From DATARH01 sp963705325 (GTDB lineage: Bacteria; Pseudomonadota; Alphaproteobacteria; ATCC43930; CGMCC-115725), in assembly GCA_963705325.1 (NCBI GenBank), contig OY970069.1, positions 5,146,001-5,210,000 of the forward strand: a stretch of DNA of 64,000 nucleotides, in the 5' to 3' direction. The stretch's first letter is position 1; every line of letters begins with the position of its first letter. The notes beneath the pieces were generated by a model. It was not told the origin of the DNA. It searched no databases and saw nothing but the letters and a program-made list of their open reading frames with translations. Position numbers and translations under genes: made by a program. This document shows, piece by piece, positions 37,311 through 45,826 of this stretch.

Positions 37311-38012
37311 TCAGGCTTCGCCAATCGCTTCCAGGGCGTCGCGGTCGCGGATTTCAATGCGGTGCGAATTGGGGATGGCAATGAGCCCATCGCGCTTGAA
37401 CCCGGACAACGTGCGGCAGACGGTTTCGATGGTGAGGCCGAGATAGTCCGCGATGTCGTTGCGCGACATCGGCAGGTCGAGGTTGCGCCGAACATCGTGG
37501 CGCTCGGCCAGCTCGAGCAGGAAGTTTGCGACCCGTTCGGAAGCTGTCATGCGCCCTAGGAGCAGCAGCCGTGTTTGCGCGTGCGCAAGGTTGTTGAGGG
37601 CCATGGTGCACAAGTCATTTGCCAGGTGAGGCTGCTCATTGACTAACCGCTCGGTGGCGGCGCGAGGAAAACGCATGACGATGACGTTACCGATCGCCTC
37701 TGCCGCGAAAATCCGCTCACCAGGGTCGTCGAGGCCAAAGCAGTCGCCAGCGGAGAAGAACTCGGCGATGTGGCGGCGCCCATCGGCCATCAGCTTGTAG
37801 ATGCGGACCGTTCCCGAGATCACTTTGAACCAGCAGTCCGAACGATCGCCCTCCGCGTAGATTTCCGCGTCGCGGGCAAAACTGCGCCGAACACCGATCT
37901 GCTCAAGCGCGACCAGCGCGTCGAGTTGGCCCGACCGGCTGACCGAGATATCGGCGGTGCGCGCTCTGTCGAAGCTCACCGCGGCGGCGCCATTCCCGAA
38001 TTGCTTGAACAT
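37311..38012 (-). CDS. Crp/Fnr-family regulator, FixK-like
   Basis: About 233 residues. Cyclic-nucleotide-binding-like beta roll (FARDAEIYAEGDRSDCWFKV to about 140), a long dimer helix, then an HTH (MSRNDIADYLGLTIETVCRT, LSGFKRDGL) with the E-x3-R pattern that reads TTGA half-sites. No N-terminal cysteine cluster, so no FNR-type iron-sulphur sensor; one Cys lies within the recognition helix. I prefer the second Met (38012, after GGAGGATCAG) over 38024. Seven TTGA-N6-TCAA-like boxes in this window are candidate targets. Confidence 0.85.
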   Translation of the reverse strand: MFKQFGNGAAAVSFDRARTADISVSRSGQLDALVALEQIGVRRSFARDAEIYAEGDRSDCWFKVISGTVRIYKLMADGRRHIAEFFSAGDCFGLDDPGERIFAAEAIGNVIVMRFPRAATERLVNEQPHLANDLCTMALNNLAHAQTRLLLLGRMTASERVANFLLELAERHDVRRNLDLPMSRNDIADYLGLTIETVCRTLSGFKRDGLIAIPNSHRIEIRDRDALEAIGEA

Positions 38013-38083
38013 CTGATCCTCCATCCCGCTTGGGATTGGGCAGAGGGTCGCGAGAAAATGCGATCATCGAAATCCGGAATGCT

Positions 38084-38122
38084 CCTAAGGAAGATTGCGT
38101 AGGGGAATTACCTACCCTTAGG
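38084..38122. promoter_or_regulatory. Nested inverted repeats upstream of Crp/Fnr gene
   Basis: CCTAAGG (38084-38090) and CCTTAGG (38116-38122) flank TAGGGGAATTACCTA; centre about 90 bases upstream of the start at 38012. The arrangement resembles sites of FixJ-type activators, but I quote no exact consensus. Confidence 0.35.
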
Positions 38123-38173
38123 CCCGAGCCTCCCAGGCCGGGCGCCAGCCAAACGGGCGGGCCGCAAACCTGC

Positions 38174-38347
38174 TTAGCTGTCGAACTGGTCGGGCCGTAG
38201 CCCCACCTCCGACGCCATCTTTCGAGCCGCCATTCTCATCGCGGCGAGGTAAATCCGAGCAACCTCGGTTGCCGTCGCGTGCGCACCCCGATCCTCCGAC
38301 GAGTGATGCGGAGGCGCGGGCTCACGTTCCTGCCGACGCTTCTCCAT
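38174..38347 (-). CDS. 57-residue hypothetical protein
   Basis: MEKRRQEREPAPPHHSSEDR, then a helical part (TEVARIYLAAMRMAARKMAS) and EVGLRPDQFDS. Codon use looks coding. The ribosome-binding site is poor. A FixK-like box centred at 38389.5 would put the transcript start at the ATG itself, so either the start is internal or the transcript is nearly leaderless. Confidence 0.45.
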   Translation of the reverse strand: MEKRRQEREPAPPHHSSEDRGAHATATEVARIYLAAMRMAARKMASEVGLRPDQFDS

Positions 38348-38382
38348 GCATGGATTTTCGTCGATACACTGGCGCGGAAACC

Positions 38383-38396
38383 ATGATCCAAATCAA
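38383..38396. promoter_or_regulatory. FixK/FNR-like box
   Basis: Minus strand TTGATTTGGATCAT, one mismatch to TTGAT-N4-ATCAA. It shares TGATTTGGATCA with the box at 51517-51530. Lies upstream of the 57-residue gene. Confidence 0.5.
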
Positions 38397-38460
38397 AATC
38401 GCAGGGCTTTGACAGCTGTGCGCAATGCCTGTGATATCCCGACGTCGGTCAAAAGGGCAC

Positions 38461-38516
38461 GAGCAGTAGCCTCCATCGCCAGCTCTGTGCGTCCGCTTAT
38501 GATCGGTAACCTGACT
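38461..38516 (+). repeat. Dispersed 55-bp repeat, copy 1
   Basis: Contains GAGCAG-AGCC, GCTCTGTGCGTCCGCT and GTAACC-GAC, matching 39241-39297 with small changes. Function unknown; could be a MITE-like or RNA element. Confidence 0.5.
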
Positions 38517-38556
38517 TAGGGACAGAGTGGGTTAGGTCCAAATTAACCTTGATTGG

Positions 38557-38937
38557 TCAAGCTGCCCGGAGTTCGGACATTGGCACCCGATCTCGCTGAC
38601 CGCCGCTGGCTGATCGGCCGGACGCCTCCCGTCTCACAGGCGTTCGGCCCTCACCGGAGAGACTACTCCCGCGCCGCGGATTGGCCCGTAGCTCGTATAT
38701 CCCCGAGGGGCAATCCGGCAGGCACCAGCGCGCCAAGAAGGCGAGAGCGCAGGTCAGGTTGTTGAGGTAAATTTCGATAGCCTCGTTTTGGGTTCCTTGG
38801 CTATCGGCCAGTGCCATCGACCAGCCGTCGACGCCGCACTTCTGATCAAGCCAGTTCGTGATGATTTTGCGGTGCTCGCCGAAGCCACCTGGCGGCGTAT
38901 GGATGAGTATCCGCAATCGGGAATGTTTTTCGGTCAT
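38557..38937 (-). CDS. Hypothetical protein
   Basis: 126 residues. The first 85 look protein-like (RILIHTPPGGFGEHRKIITN, EIYLNNLTCALAFLARWCLP); the tail is Arg/Ser-rich and may be out of the original frame. No family recognised. Confidence 0.5.
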   Translation of the reverse strand: MTEKHSRLRILIHTPPGGFGEHRKIITNWLDQKCGVDGWSMALADSQGTQNEAIEIYLNNLTCALAFLARWCLPDCPSGIYELRANPRRGSSLSGEGRTPVRREASGRSASGGQRDRVPMSELRAA

Positions 38938-39421
38938 CGGCTAACCTCCAAGGTTGCTGGCCGAAACCGTTTTAAAGCCCGTTGCGGCTGGAGACTTTGA
39001 GGCTGCCTTGTCTTTCCCTTCTGATTTTCTTAACGGCGGGCGTTTCGCCTCTGCGCGGCTAGCGCAGTTCGTCGAGAAGGTGATCGAAGTCACTGATTCC
39101 CGACGCGCTGAGAAGGCCTTGTGTCCGTTAACAATGCAAAGCGGCGGTTCGAGTCTCGCGACGGTGGTGGTCCCTGAACGCACAGGCGACCCAACCCCGG
39201 GCGTAGTGGGTAGCGCTCCGCAATGACCGCATCGGCGCAAGAGCAGAAGCCCCCGCCCGCCGGCTCTGTGCGTCCGCTATGTGATCTGTAACCCGACCCT
39301 TGCCGCACCACGCGGGCTACCGAATTGCGCCGTAAGCCGCCGTTCCTTGGCCATTCGAATCCAGGTACATCACGAGAAGGGAGCCCGGTTTCGACCGGGT
39401 ATGCACGCCGATGCTGGATTT
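38938..39421. other. Stretch without convincing gene
   Basis: Short frames on both strands (for example 38954-39226) lack ribosome-binding sites and recognisable motifs. The second copy of the 55-bp repeat (39241-39297) lies here. Confidence 0.4.
39241..39297 (+). repeat. Dispersed 55-bp repeat, copy 2
   Basis: Reads GAGCAGAAGCC, GGCTCTGTGCGTCCGCT and GTAACCCGAC in the same order as 38461-38516, 780 bases away and same orientation. Confidence 0.5.
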
Positions 39422-39940
39422 TCATAAGTTGCGGCTGTCGTATGCCCAATGAAGAAGAGCTTGGCGCTGCCTTGGACGGCAGGTGAGATCGCCGAGTTCG
39501 CAATTGAGCTGGATTTGCCGGACATGCCGCCGCATCGCCTTCCATCTCCCGATCTGGCGAGCATCCTCCTCAGGCAGCCGGCGGCCAAGGTAGTATCGAC
39601 AGTACCACTGGAACCAGCCGCGTGGATCGTCGGGGTGGATCCAGCCTTTTTGCCGCCAAACCGAGAGAGGTTGGCTGGCGTCGACGCCAAAATAGTTCAG
39701 CGAGCAATCTCGGTGGGCTCTGGCGAGCTTGGCATTAGCGAACCAGCTTGCCGGAAACTCTGCCCTGCAATCGGTCAAATATTTTCCACAAAACACGCCA
39801 AGCCGGAGCATTTCGGCCGGTGTCAACTCCGGCTCAAAATCTGGCGCGAAACGGCGTCCGATTGGCGCCGCTAGCTCATACGAATAGCCGCTTTGCATCT
39901 TATCGTTCACGACAATATTCCTTGTCATTGCAGCGCTCAT
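39422..39940 (-). CDS. Conserved hypothetical protein
   Basis: About 172 residues from the Met at 39940 (or 39928). Trp/Tyr-rich: CGKYLTDCRAEFPASWFANA, LNYFGVDASQPLSVWRQKGW, HPDDPRGWFQWYCRYYLGRR, RQIGRWKAMRRHVRQIQLNC, RPRQRQALLHWAYDSR. I know this pattern as a conserved hypothetical family found in diverse bacteria and plants; the biochemical role is unknown. The frame extends upstream to 40033 but those residues are not family-like. Confidence 0.7.
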   Translation of the reverse strand: MSAAMTRNIVVNDKMQSGYSYELAAPIGRRFAPDFEPELTPAEMLRLGVFCGKYLTDCRAEFPASWFANAKLARAHRDCSLNYFGVDASQPLSVWRQKGWIHPDDPRGWFQWYCRYYLGRRLPEEDARQIGRWKAMRRHVRQIQLNCELGDLTCRPRQRQALLHWAYDSRNL

Positions 39941-40066
39941 ATCATGAGAGTGGACAAGGGCGCGGGCTTGCATCCGCCAGATCCTCTTACGGAAGGCACG
40001 CAGCGTAGTCCCACCTACTCGGCGGGACGGCACAACGGCGGCGGCGCGGACCCAACGTCGGGGAGT

Positions 40067-40998
40067 TTATTGGAGATCGGAGTCCCGCGCCCAGATATGC
40101 ATCGGAGCTCGGCGGCCCCGTAATTTATGTTCGCCGCGGTCGCGCAGGCTCGATAGCGCTGCGAGGCGCCGGCTTCCGCACCTAATGCACCACCGCGTCA
40201 GCGGCAACCAGCGGCGTCGCCAATGCGCGGGTGAGGCCCTGCAGCCGGTTTGCGGTATTGACCGTGTCGCCGATGATGGTGAACGACAACGCTTGCTCGC
40301 TGCCAACGTCGCCAAGCACCGCCGGGCCGTAGTTGAGGCCGATGCCGATCGACAAGCGTGGCTCGCCGGCGCCATCGCGCTCCCGGTCCACTCCGCGAGC
40401 GATGCGAGCATCGCTTGGCCGCATTTGAGCGCGTTGGCCGCGTCTTCGCCGCTCGGTTCGGGTACGCCGAAGACGGCGAAGATCTCGTCACCGATATATT
40501 TCTCGACCGAGCCGCCGCAGGCGAAGATCTGTGCGGTCATGCGGTCATGGAACTGGCGCAGCATGGTAACAACCGCCTCAGGCGCCATCGCCTCGGCCAT
40601 GCGCGTGAAGCCGACTATGTCGGCGAACAGCACCGCGACATTCTGCCGGCGCACGGCGCCCAGCGGCTCGTCGCGCTCGGCAAGTAATGCCGCGAAGTGC
40701 GGGGAGAAGTACCGAGATAGGTTGCTCCGCGCTCGCTCTGCCGCCGCCCGCTGACGCTCGATCTCAGCTCGCGCATGTGCGTTAAGAGGGTCAACCCATC
40801 CATTACCGGCATATTGATGTCGAGCAGCATCAGCTCGATCGCGGGATCGGCGTCGAGCATCGCCAGCGCCTCTTCGCCGTGATGCGCTAACTGGAAGGCG
40901 AACTCCCGATCGCGGATGTGACGGCGGAAACGCTGGGTGATCAGCAGTTCGAAGTCAGGCTCGTCGTCGACCCCAAGAATTTTGATCGGGTCAGCCAC
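40067..40998 (-). pseudogene. Receiver-cyclase pseudogene
   Basis: Near copy of 18228-19331. From GTG 40998 it reads ADPIKILGVDDEPDFELLIT and the receiver to LLTHMRELRSS. The rest of the receiver is deleted, the frame shifts into a linker and then ADIVGFTRMAEAMAPEAVVT, and it shifts again after ASLAEW. The cyclase active-site segments remain in pieces. Not translatable as one protein. Confidence 0.8.
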
Positions 40999-41002
40999 CT
41001 GC

Positions 41003-41068
41003 TCAGTCCGCCGCACTTGGGAGCTGGCGCAATTGGGCCTTGAGCGCGTCAAAGTCGACCGGCTTGGT
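41003..41068 (-). pseudogene. Last 21 codons of a receiver gene
   Basis: TKPVDFDALKAQLRQLPSAA D and TGA, four bases before the GTG of the cyclase pseudogene: the same receiver-cyclase junction as in the intact cassette at 17830-18228. The remainder was lost at a junction next to the substrate-binding protein gene. Confidence 0.75.
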
Positions 41069-41095
41069 ACAGGGATCGGCGGATCTGTCATTTAG

Positions 41096-42073
41096 TTACT
41101 CGATCACCTCGTCAGCGCGGATCAATACGACCTGGGGGACGGTCAACCCCAATGCCTCCGCGGTTTTCAAGTTTATGAGTAGATCCAGCTTCGCTGGTTG
41201 TTCGACAGGAAGGTCACCGGGAGCGGCGCCTTTCAGGATTTTGTCTACGTAATAAGCCGCGTGCCGGTAGAAGACGTTCAAGTTCGGCCCATAGGCGATG
41301 AGGCCGCCCGCTTTCACGAAATCCTTGTAGATAGAAACCACTGGAAGTGAGTGGGTCGCCGCAAGATCGAGGACCTCCTGCCTGCGCTTAGTCATTGCGC
41401 CGTCATCGATAACGAACAGAGCTTCGACGTGGCTACGAGCGGCCTTGTCAAATGCTGCCACCAGTTCGCTGGATTGGGTCACGGGCAGACGAACAAACGT
41501 CAGTCCCAGCCCGGCGCCCCTTTGCTCGGCCGCCGCTACCACACTCAATAGACCGGGGTTATCGCCCTGATAGAGGATTCCCATGCGGGAAATGCTCGGC
41601 ACGATTTCGTGGAGAAACTCAAGGCCCTTACCGCCAAATTCATCGAGCATAAAGTACATGCCGGTGACGTTGCCGCCCGGGTGCGTAAAGTTGGGGATCA
41701 GACCCGACTTGATCGGATCCGCAACTCGCACGATGACGATCGGTACGGAGGGCGTCGCTTTCTTTGCGGCGAGGGCAGCCGGCGTATTCACTGCCAAGAT
41801 GACATCCGGCTTGAGCGACAACAGATCAGAGATCAGGGCGGGAAGTCGATCATTTTGACCCTCTGCATTTCGAACTTCTATCTCGATGTTTTTGCCTTCG
41901 TCATAGCCGAGGTCGTGCAGCCCGGCTCGAAAGGCGTCGAGGAGGCCCGGTTCCAGGTCCTGCGCGAGAACTCCGATGCGCTTTACCGGCCCCGTTTGTT
42001 GCGCGTCGGCGATAAGGGGCGCAGTGAACAGCCCCGCTGCTCCGAGAATAACGATCAGTTCACGCCGCCTCAT
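41096..42073 (-). CDS. ABC_sub_bind substrate-binding protein
   Basis: 325 residues. RR-containing signal peptide (MRRRELIVILGAAGLFTAPL, cleavage after ADAQ). PF04392-type fold: RIGVLAQDLEPGLLDAFRAG, LHDLGYDEGKNIEIEVRNAE, VDPI-like and HPGGNVTGMYF blocks, ending LRAD/IRADEVIE. Periplasmic. Lies 87 bases downstream of a membrane adenylate cyclase gene in the same direction, without transporter genes, suggesting a sensory rather than uptake role (inference). Confidence 0.82.
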   Translation of the reverse strand: MRRRELIVILGAAGLFTAPLIADAQQTGPVKRIGVLAQDLEPGLLDAFRAGLHDLGYDEGKNIEIEVRNAEGQNDRLPALISDLLSLKPDVILAVNTPAALAAKKATPSVPIVIVRVADPIKSGLIPNFTHPGGNVTGMYFMLDEFGGKGLEFLHEIVPSISRMGILYQGDNPGLLSVVAAAEQRGAGLGLTFVRLPVTQSSELVAAFDKAARSHVEALFVIDDGAMTKRRQEVLDLAATHSLPVVSIYKDFVKAGGLIAYGPNLNVFYRHAAYYVDKILKGAAPGDLPVEQPAKLDLLINLKTAEALGLTVPQVVLIRADEVIE

Positions 42074-42160
42074 TGGGCTCCCTTCACGCTCCGGGGATGT
42101 AGGAAGGATAGGGTTTCACTGAACCACATGCATCTTTGAGCGTACTTGGCGCGGCGGAAA

Positions 42161-43975
42161 TCAGAGGCGCCCCGCACGGTCCTCCAATTGCCCTTCCGAG
42201 ACTGCGACCAGCGCAGCCGGCGCTAGGTCCGGTTGCGCGGCGATCGAATATACCGGCACCGGATCGCTAAAACCGCGCAGCGCGCGCGTGCCAAGTGGTA
42301 TCAAAGTGACTGCATCCCCGATCTCGGCTGCCGCGACTGTATCGATCAGGATCTGGCCGTCCTCGGCGACCGCGCACATCCGGGCCGCCAAGTTCACGAC
42401 GTTGCCAATTGCAGTGTAGTCGCTGCGGCCTTCATACCCGATCCGACCCACCGTAGCCGTCCCTTTGGCGAGGCCAATCCCGAAGCCCAGCGCATGGCCG
42501 CGTGTCCGCCAGCCCGCAATCATCGCCTGCACCGATGACTGCATATCGAGCGCCATGCGCAGACCGCGCGCCGCCGGTTCAGGACAAGGTACTGGAGCAT
42601 TCAACAAGAGCATCAGCCCATCAGCCATGAAACAGGTTAGCGTTGCCTCGTAGCGAGTGATGATCGTACCCAGCGCCTCGTAGTACTCCTGCAGCAGACC
42701 CATCACGTCGTCGGGCTCCGCCGCGGCGGCAAAGCTGGTGAAGCCGCGCAGGTCGCAGAAGAGCACGACCACTTCGGTGCGGTGGCTGTCGAGCAAGGCC
42801 GCTTGGTCTGTGCCTTCGACAATCTCGGCGACCTGTGGCGAGAGGAATTGCTTCAGACGGGCGATGCGCTCAGAGCGCTCCTGCAACTCCGCCAGCCCCG
42901 TCGCCATCTCGTTGAACCGGCGGGCGAGCTGTTCAAGCTCATCGCCGGTGGTAATCAAGATCTTATGCTTGAAATTGCCTGCCCCGATTTCCTCTGCGCC
43001 ACGTTCGAGCTCTCGAATAGGGCCGGTCATGCGCCGGGCCAGCAGATAGCCAAGCGCAGCAGCCAGAAACGCGCCAGCGAGCAGCAGGGATCCAGTGCGC
43101 CACAGCGCCGCGCGGATCGGCGCAAATGCTTCGGCCCGTGGCTCCTCGACAAAGGCGGTCCAATTAGGGCCGGAGATCGTCGCCATCGCGGCGATGACCG
43201 AGACGTTCTCGGCATTGCGCCCGGCGGTGATCTCGTCGTCGTTAGCAGCTGTTCCCTGCAAAAGGTTCTGCAACCGACCCGCCGCCGGCTCGTCGGCGCC
43301 GCGTAAGACAAGGCTGATATCGGGATGGGCGATAAGTCGGCCCGCCTTGTTGAGCACAAAAGCGTCACCTGACTCGCCGACATGAATTGCTGCAATCACG
43401 TCCCAAATCAGCTTGAGGTTGATTGTCGCGACGGTTACGCCGTTGGCCTTGCGGGCACCGGCAATCGCGATCTGCATATGCGGCTCGGACCCCTGGTAGA
43501 AGGTTACTGGACCGTACCAAACGCGCTCCACGCGGGCGCCCCGTACCGCGGCGTCGCTGCTGCGGTCGATACCGCTGTTGACGACATCGGGATCGATCCG
43601 CGAGATGTGCAGTCGTTCAATATCATCGCCATCGACGAGGATGATCTCGACGATGGCCGGCACTTGGCGCATCAACCGGAGCACATCGAGGCGGTGCTGA
43701 TCCTCGCTCCCTGCTGACCAGGGTAGCTGCACGGTCCACTGCAATTGATCGGCAATGCCATCGAGAAACCCGCGGATCTTGCCTGCCGCAGAGATCGCTT
43801 CGACGTGCAGGCGCTGGCCGAGGCTCGTCTGTTGGTCGCGATAGCCGAACCACGCCTCGCTCGCTCCGTTAACCAGCAACGGCACGACGACAGCGGCGAA
43901 CAGGACGAGAAAATACTTCTGGAACAGTGGCCGTCGGGGCCGCGTGTCGCGCACAGCGCCGTCGGGCTCGTTCAT
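42161..43975 (-). CDS. Membrane adenylate cyclase with periplasmic sensor and HAMP
   Basis: About 604 residues from ATG 43975. TM1 (YFLVLFAAVVVPLLVNGASE), a large periplasmic dCache-like domain (residues 50-310), TM2 (GSLLLAGAFLAAALGYLLAR), HAMP, coiled coil, then a class III cyclase (VVVLFCDLRGFTSF with metal Asp; YEATLTCFMADGLMLLLNAP with second Asp). Catalyses ATP to cAMP under control of a periplasmic ligand. Next to substrate-binding proteins on both sides, which could present the ligand. Confidence 0.85.
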   Translation of the reverse strand: MNEPDGAVRDTRPRRPLFQKYFLVLFAAVVVPLLVNGASEAWFGYRDQQTSLGQRLHVEAISAAGKIRGFLDGIADQLQWTVQLPWSAGSEDQHRLDVLRLMRQVPAIVEIILVDGDDIERLHISRIDPDVVNSGIDRSSDAAVRGARVERVWYGPVTFYQGSEPHMQIAIAGARKANGVTVATINLKLIWDVIAAIHVGESGDAFVLNKAGRLIAHPDISLVLRGADEPAAGRLQNLLQGTAANDDEITAGRNAENVSVIAAMATISGPNWTAFVEEPRAEAFAPIRAALWRTGSLLLAGAFLAAALGYLLARRMTGPIRELERGAEEIGAGNFKHKILITTGDELEQLARRFNEMATGLAELQERSERIARLKQFLSPQVAEIVEGTDQAALLDSHRTEVVVLFCDLRGFTSFAAAAEPDDVMGLLQEYYEALGTIITRYEATLTCFMADGLMLLLNAPVPCPEPAARGLRMALDMQSSVQAMIAGWRTRGHALGFGIGLAKGTATVGRIGYEGRSDYTAIGNVVNLAARMCAVAEDGQILIDTVAAAEIGDAVTLIPLGTRALRGFSDPVPVYSIAAQPDLAPAALVAVSEGQLEDRAGRL

Positions 43976-44368
43976 CGGGAGCCGATCGGGTGTGGCATAA
44001 CATAGACATTCACGGCGCGGCGCAGGAGCGTCACGTAAGACCCCCATGGTAGCGGTGACCGCTAAAGCAACCTCCGCCTGCGAGATACTAGCCGGCAGCG
44101 GTTTTCTCCGACAGTAAGTGTTTCCGCAGCTCAGGGTAGGTGGGGCACTCAGCCGACGAAATTCTCACTTGTCATCAATCTCAAAACCGCCCGATTGCTC
44201 GGCTCCCTTGCTGGCGAAGGCCGACTAGGTGATCGACTGAGGGATCCATAAGATGGCCTTGTCCTCGCCAACGGCGCTTACCTCTGACGTAATCTTGATC
44301 TTATACAACTGCAGCGTGTCGCTATAGTTTTGCCCAGCAAGCTGGGCGATCGACAGTTCGGGGGGCGG
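43976..44368. other. Intergenic with substrate-binding-protein fragment
   Basis: Promoter region of two divergent genes. At 44172-44240 on the plus strand one can read VINLKTARLLGS and, after a shift, LAKAD-stop-VID: the C-terminus of another ABC_sub_bind gene with GAG changed to TAG. The rest shows nothing. Confidence 0.5.
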
Positions 44369-45346
44369 ATGAGGCGAAGGAACTTCCTAGCTGTTCTCGG
44401 CGTCGCGTCATTTTTGAGACCGTTGCGGCTAAGCGCTAAATCGGCGGATAGGGTCTATCGGGTAGGCTTGCTGAATTCTGGGGGAGCGAGCGCCGGCCCT
44501 TTCGCAGCGCCGATGATGCGCGGACTTGAACGCCATGGCTATGTACTGAACAAGAATTTGCACCTGGAAGCCCGTGGCGCCGAGGGACACATGGATCGGC
44601 TACCGCAACTGCTTACCGATCTTGTGGCGAGTAAGGTCGAGATTATTATTGCCTTTGGTTACTTACCGGCTCTCGCCGCTAAACAGGGTACCACGCTCCC
44701 GGTTGTGGAATTCTCGGGCGGCGACCCAGTGGCGACCGGGCTTGCCGACAGCTTGGCGAAGCCCGGCGGGCACATTACCGGAATCTCGGACGTTTCGGCG
44801 CAAGTCACACCAAAGCGTCTCCAACTGCTCAAAGAATTTTCACCGAACCTCCGCCGGGTGGCGATGCTGTGGAACGCTGACGATCTAGCAATGACCTTGC
44901 GTTACAAGGCAGCAGAATCCGGCGCCGAAGCGCTGGGGATCGTGGTTCAGCCATATGGCGTCCGCGAGCCTGCCGATTTCACGCAGGCTATCGATGGCAT
45001 GACCCGAGACACTCCCGACGGGATCCTCATGGTCTCGGACCCGCTGACCAATCTCAACCGAAAGGTCGTCTTTGAGTTTGCCATGACCCACCGGGTACCG
45101 GGCATTTACGAATACGACTTCATCGCCCGGGATGGCGGGTTGATGTCCTACGGGCTTGATCTGGACGACAGCTTCGAGCGGTTCGGCGCCCTGATCGATC
45201 GCATTCTCAAGGGAGCGGCGCCTTCCGAGCTCCCCTTCGAAGAACCGACGCGATTTCGCTTTGCACTCAACCTTAAGACCGCAAAGTCGATCGGCTTCGA
45301 TCCCCCGGTGTCGCTAATAGCGAGCGCCGACGAGGTGATCGAGTAA
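44369..45346 (+). CDS. ABC_sub_bind substrate-binding protein with Tat-like signal
   Basis: 325 residues from ATG 44369. N-terminus MRRRNFLAVLGVASFLRPLR has a twin-arginine-type motif (RRNFL). Body as in PF04392: VGLLNSGGASAGPFAAPMMR, GLERHGYVLNKNLHLEARGA, AKPGGHITGISDVSAQ, ending ASADEVIE. A frame opens 13 codons earlier but without family-like residues. Divergent from the cyclase. Confidence 0.8.
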   Translation: MRRRNFLAVLGVASFLRPLRLSAKSADRVYRVGLLNSGGASAGPFAAPMMRGLERHGYVLNKNLHLEARGAEGHMDRLPQLLTDLVASKVEIIIAFGYLPALAAKQGTTLPVVEFSGGDPVATGLADSLAKPGGHITGISDVSAQVTPKRLQLLKEFSPNLRRVAMLWNADDLAMTLRYKAAESGAEALGIVVQPYGVREPADFTQAIDGMTRDTPDGILMVSDPLTNLNRKVVFEFAMTHRVPGIYEYDFIARDGGLMSYGLDLDDSFERFGALIDRILKGAAPSELPFEEPTRFRFALNLKTAKSIGFDPPVSLIASADEVIE

Positions 45347-45453
45347 TGATCAACTTTGGGCGAAGCACTCCGCGGCCTTCGCGGTAAAGGCCGCGCTTTC
45401 GGCGCACTTCAGCCAATCCCGGGCCGAAGGGCGACACGCTGGCGCCCATCGCA

Positions 45454-45640
45454 GTGCCGGAGCGGTTTACTCTCGCCGCATCCGGCACGCCAGCGGGCGA
45501 AGCGTTCAATGTCGCCCAGATGTACACACTGTTCGCGCACGCGATCCGCGACGGGAACGGCTCGCACCCCGATTTCGACACCGCGGTCGAGCTGCACCAT
45601 CTAATACCGCTGGAGACAGCGTCAAAAGATCGTCGGCGCC
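45454..45640 (+). pseudogene. 3' fragment of Gfo/Idh/MocA oxidoreductase
   Basis: PERFTLAASGTPAGEAFNVA, QMYTLFAHAIRDGNGSHPDF, DTAVELHHLI is the C-terminal signature of NAD(P)-dependent sugar-dehydrogenase-like proteins. No Rossmann domain precedes it. Dead fragment. Confidence 0.55.
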
Positions 45641-45826
45641 ACGCCGAGCACGTCACACATGCGAATCGTAGCGAGCTAGGGCTGCCCTGCACCGGCCCTC
45701 CAAGTCTGCATCGTTGGCGACCAGTATCGGACTGGTTGAAACAGGCCCCGCCGATCGATATTTTTTCGCGAGGCCGGAAGAGTGGTCGGCAAGTTGCCGC
45801 AAGCTCTTTGCTCCGAGAGCACGCCG

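Noticed and set aside
39130..39160. tRNA-like T-loop (GGTTCGAGTC)
   Set aside because: Flanking bases do not form a five-base stem and no acceptor or anticodon arm is present.
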